Positions 61,774 to 64,000 of a DNA stretch of 64,000 nt are shown here, one piece after another. Positions within the stretch are counted from its first letter, which is position 1. Every line of letters starts with the position of its first letter. The stretch spans positions 8,170,025 to 8,234,024 of the forward strand of contig CM023542.1 in assembly GCA_013350335.1 (NCBI GenBank), read 5' to 3'. Source of the DNA: Chimonanthus salicifolius (lineage: Eukaryota; Streptophyta; Magnoliopsida; Laurales; Calycanthaceae). The notes beneath the pieces were generated by a model. The model ran no database searches and had not been told where the DNA came from. It saw only the letters and a program-made list of their open reading frames with translations. A program made the translations under genes and the position numbers.

Positions 61774-62920
61774 TAATGTTATCAAACCCGATCCGACCTG
61801 CGGTTGACCCGGCGGTTCGACCGTGACCGGGTACATGACGGGTCGGGTCAGTTTTAAAACCGCTTGAATTACAAACCCGCAAAAACCCTCCGTCACCCGC
61901 GGGTCAACCCGGTTTATATAATAAACCCGCGACCCGTTGGATTAAAAACCCGTTTTTAAAATGGAAAAAAAAAAATCAACTGAAATAATCCGTTTAATTT
62001 CAGATGTCCAATTGGGCCAACCCATAAAACCCAGCTAAAAACTGGGAAGAGGCAATTGTTACTAACTTCCTCATCCCCTTTTATAGCCTATTTATGTGGG
62101 AATTGTTTTCAAACTTACCGATGTGGGACTTGCGTAATGGAGATGTAACTTAGTTGTCGTGAGTTTATTGTATTGAAATACAATACATCACAACAATTTA
62201 TATTTTAAGACATTAACAAGATATTATCAAATAAAAAAGTTACATAAATGCAGATTTTAAAATAGTTATACAATACTACGAATTAAAATTTTATAATTTA
62301 AAATCTTGAAAAAATTGAAGTAAATCAGACATTTATGTTTTTTTGAAGAGCCTATGTTTATTATTTAAAATTCAATATGACTCAGAGTCAGTTAGATTTC
62401 ATTCAATTAAAAAAAAAAAAAAAATTGAATGTGAGAGTTGATAATTATTTTGAATTTTTATTTTTCATAAATACTTAGTTGAATTTTCTCACTCGAGGAG
62501 CTGAATTTGAGTTTTCTAGCACGAGTCATTTATTATGTGTATTGTATTTTATATTTTATTTTTATAGTTATTTGTATTATATTATCTTATTTAATAGTTA
62601 ATAGTTTAATATTAGTTATCATATTATATTGACTGAAAAATGTTTGATTGAGTTTATTTAACCCAAAATTCTCATGAAATAGTCCAGTCGACAAGTCAAA
62701 TTTTAAAATATGGCTCCCAACCACTAAAATATATATTGATAAAATAGTTTTTACATAAAGTTTCATTTCAACTCATTAATTAAACCTTACTTAATAATTT
62801 AATATTATATTAATGATACTGATTTGACCGGGTTTGACTACAGGTCAATCCGGTTGAACCTTATTTAACCTACCCTTCCTCTAAGATGGGTCGCTGCACG
62901 GGCCGGGTTTTAAAACATTT
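61774..62920. mobile_element. hAT-like non-autonomous element inside the gypsy RT
   Basis: The ends TAATGTTATCAAACCCG and (minus) AAATGTTTTAAAACCCG form terminal inverted repeats. 8-bp flanks CTCAGATC (61766-61773) and CTTAGATC (62921-62928) differ by one base, fitting a hAT target duplication. GC-rich terminal zones (GACCCGGCGGTTCGACC, GACGGGTCGGGTCAG) enclose an AT-rich core with no transposase. Confidence 0.8.
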
Positions 62921-62928
62921 CTTAGATC

Positions 62929-63405
62929 AGAATCAAGGAAAAGGACATAGACAAGACAACATTCAGAACCCGATTTGGGCTGTACAAATATGTGGTAATG
63001 CCCTTCGGATTGACGAATGCACCAGCAGTATTTATGGATCTAATGAATCAGATCTTCCATCCTTATTTGGCCAAATTTGTAATTGTATTCATAGATGACA
63101 TTCTCATCTATTCCACTAGTGATGAGGAACATGCAGAGCATGTGCGGATTGTATTAGAAACCTTGAGGAAAAACAAATTGTTTGCTAAGGCAAATAAGTG
63201 TGAATTCTGGTTGTCTAAAGTTAACTTTTTGGGACACGTAGTGACGATGGAAGGGATAACAATAGATCTAGCAAAGATAGCTGTAGTTAAATATTGGAAG
63301 CCCCCTCAGAATGTCACTGAAGTCAGAAGCTTCTTAGAGTTAGCGGGATACTACCGTAACTTCATCATGGACTTCTCCAAAATGTGGCCTCACTTACCCG
63401 ATTGA
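62929..63405 (+). pseudogene. Gypsy reverse transcriptase, second part
   Basis: [20 protein letters not shown] and the catalytic [13 protein letters not shown] (the D-D pair) are clear, then [11 protein letters not shown] and [16 protein letters not shown]. The first ~60 bases are in another frame ([16 protein letters not shown] words). Stop at about 63405. Confidence 0.92.
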
Positions 63406-63715
63406 CTCAGTAAGGAGTCAAGTTTGAATGGACCGATCAGTGTAACAGACGGTTCGAGGAGCTGAACGAGAGATTGACAACAACTCCCATATTGATCATT
63501 CCAAAGCGAGGCAAGGGATATATAGTATATTGTGATGCTTCGGGTGAATAACTTGGATGTACACTCAATCAAGGTGTACATGTAGTGGCTTATGATTCTA
63601 GACAACTGAAGATTTATGAACGGAATGATCCCACCCATGATCTTGAGTTAGCCGTAGTGGTGTTTGCACTCAAAAGCTGGTGGAGAAGTATTTGTTCGGA
63701 AAGAAGGATCTCTAC
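63406..63715 (+). pseudogene. Gypsy RNase H segment, broken
   Basis: Words QCNRRFEELNERLTTTPILI, YIVYCDASGE (the first catalytic Asp), [20 protein letters not shown] and [13 protein letters not shown] identify the RNase H domain. Stops and a frameshift interrupt it, and similarity ends at about 63715. Confidence 0.85.
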
Positions 63716-64000
63716 GGAGAAAATTTTGAGGTCCACTACAATGTTAAGCCTCCTCACCGAAAATGTGGGATTTCGCGGTATCTGTTTAAACACACAAATA
63801 AGAATATAATGAATCATACAATCATTAATCAAACATGATACACAGATACAATATAATGCATTCATATAGTATTTCAAATCCTTCTGTCTTATTTTCCGAA
63901 AAAATTCAAAGGGAAATGAATATGAGCATCCTAAATGGGTTATTATCCATTTTAAATTAAAATAATCCATCAATATAATAAAATGCTCAAGCCACTATAC
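63716..64000. other. Unidentified sequence after the RNase H break
   Basis: The gypsy RNase H frame stops matching after the (K)YLFGKK-like word. What follows is AT-rich and shows no integrase, LTR end or known repeat. It is either another insertion or a deletion junction; the window ends before this can be decided. Confidence 0.4.

Overview
The window is nuclear DNA from a flowering plant. The evidence is spliced genes with GT-AG introns, plant-only families (GRAS factor, IMPL1 with a transit peptide, PP2-type lectin, CYSTM peptide), AT-rich intergenic DNA, and many SINEs, MITEs and LTR retrotransposons. Introns of several kb and layered transposon insertions suggest a medium to large genome. 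I cannot name the species. Neither base composition nor gene structure looks grass-like.

Five host genes can be supported. A SCARECROW-LIKE 23 type GRAS gene runs off the left edge (1-712, minus). An intronless ribosomal protein eL27 gene lies at 17068-17475 (minus). A three-exon CYSTM peptide gene lies at 29028-29783 (plus). A ten-exon chloroplast myo-inositol monophosphatase-like 1 gene (IMPL1) spans 35157-49622 (plus). A three-exon PHLOEM PROTEIN 2-LIKE A gene lies at 50272-52502 (minus), convergent with IMPL1. They do not form a pathway; they are ordinary neighbours separated by repeats.

Layout: 0.7-8.2 kb holds a diverged tandem duplication whose two copies carry different insertions, so each copy preserves empty sites for the other. 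8.2-17 kb is gene-poor, with short SINEs, a TIR element full of minisatellite and a small LTR (TRIM-like) element. 18.2-26.9 kb is a stack: a MITE containing a SINE, then a long foldback element split by a solo LTR that is itself split by a second solo LTR. The foldback arms carry a captured fragment of a GRAS gene of the SCL8 type. 27.2-28.5 kb is another TIR element. 31.5-35 kb is AT-rich and featureless apart from one tandem repeat. 53-64 kb is a nest: a SINE abutted by a decayed Ty1-copia element, whose LTR is cut by a Ty3-gypsy element with a 3.2 kb LTR, whose reverse transcriptase is cut by a hAT-like element.

The most interesting object is the near-perfect inverted repeat at about 25592-26940. 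It has arms of about 650 bp, a 37 bp loop, and a GRAS-domain fragment in both arms. If transcribed it would fold into a hairpin able to give small RNAs against the donor GRAS gene. All calls come from reading the sequence; no database search or alignment was run.
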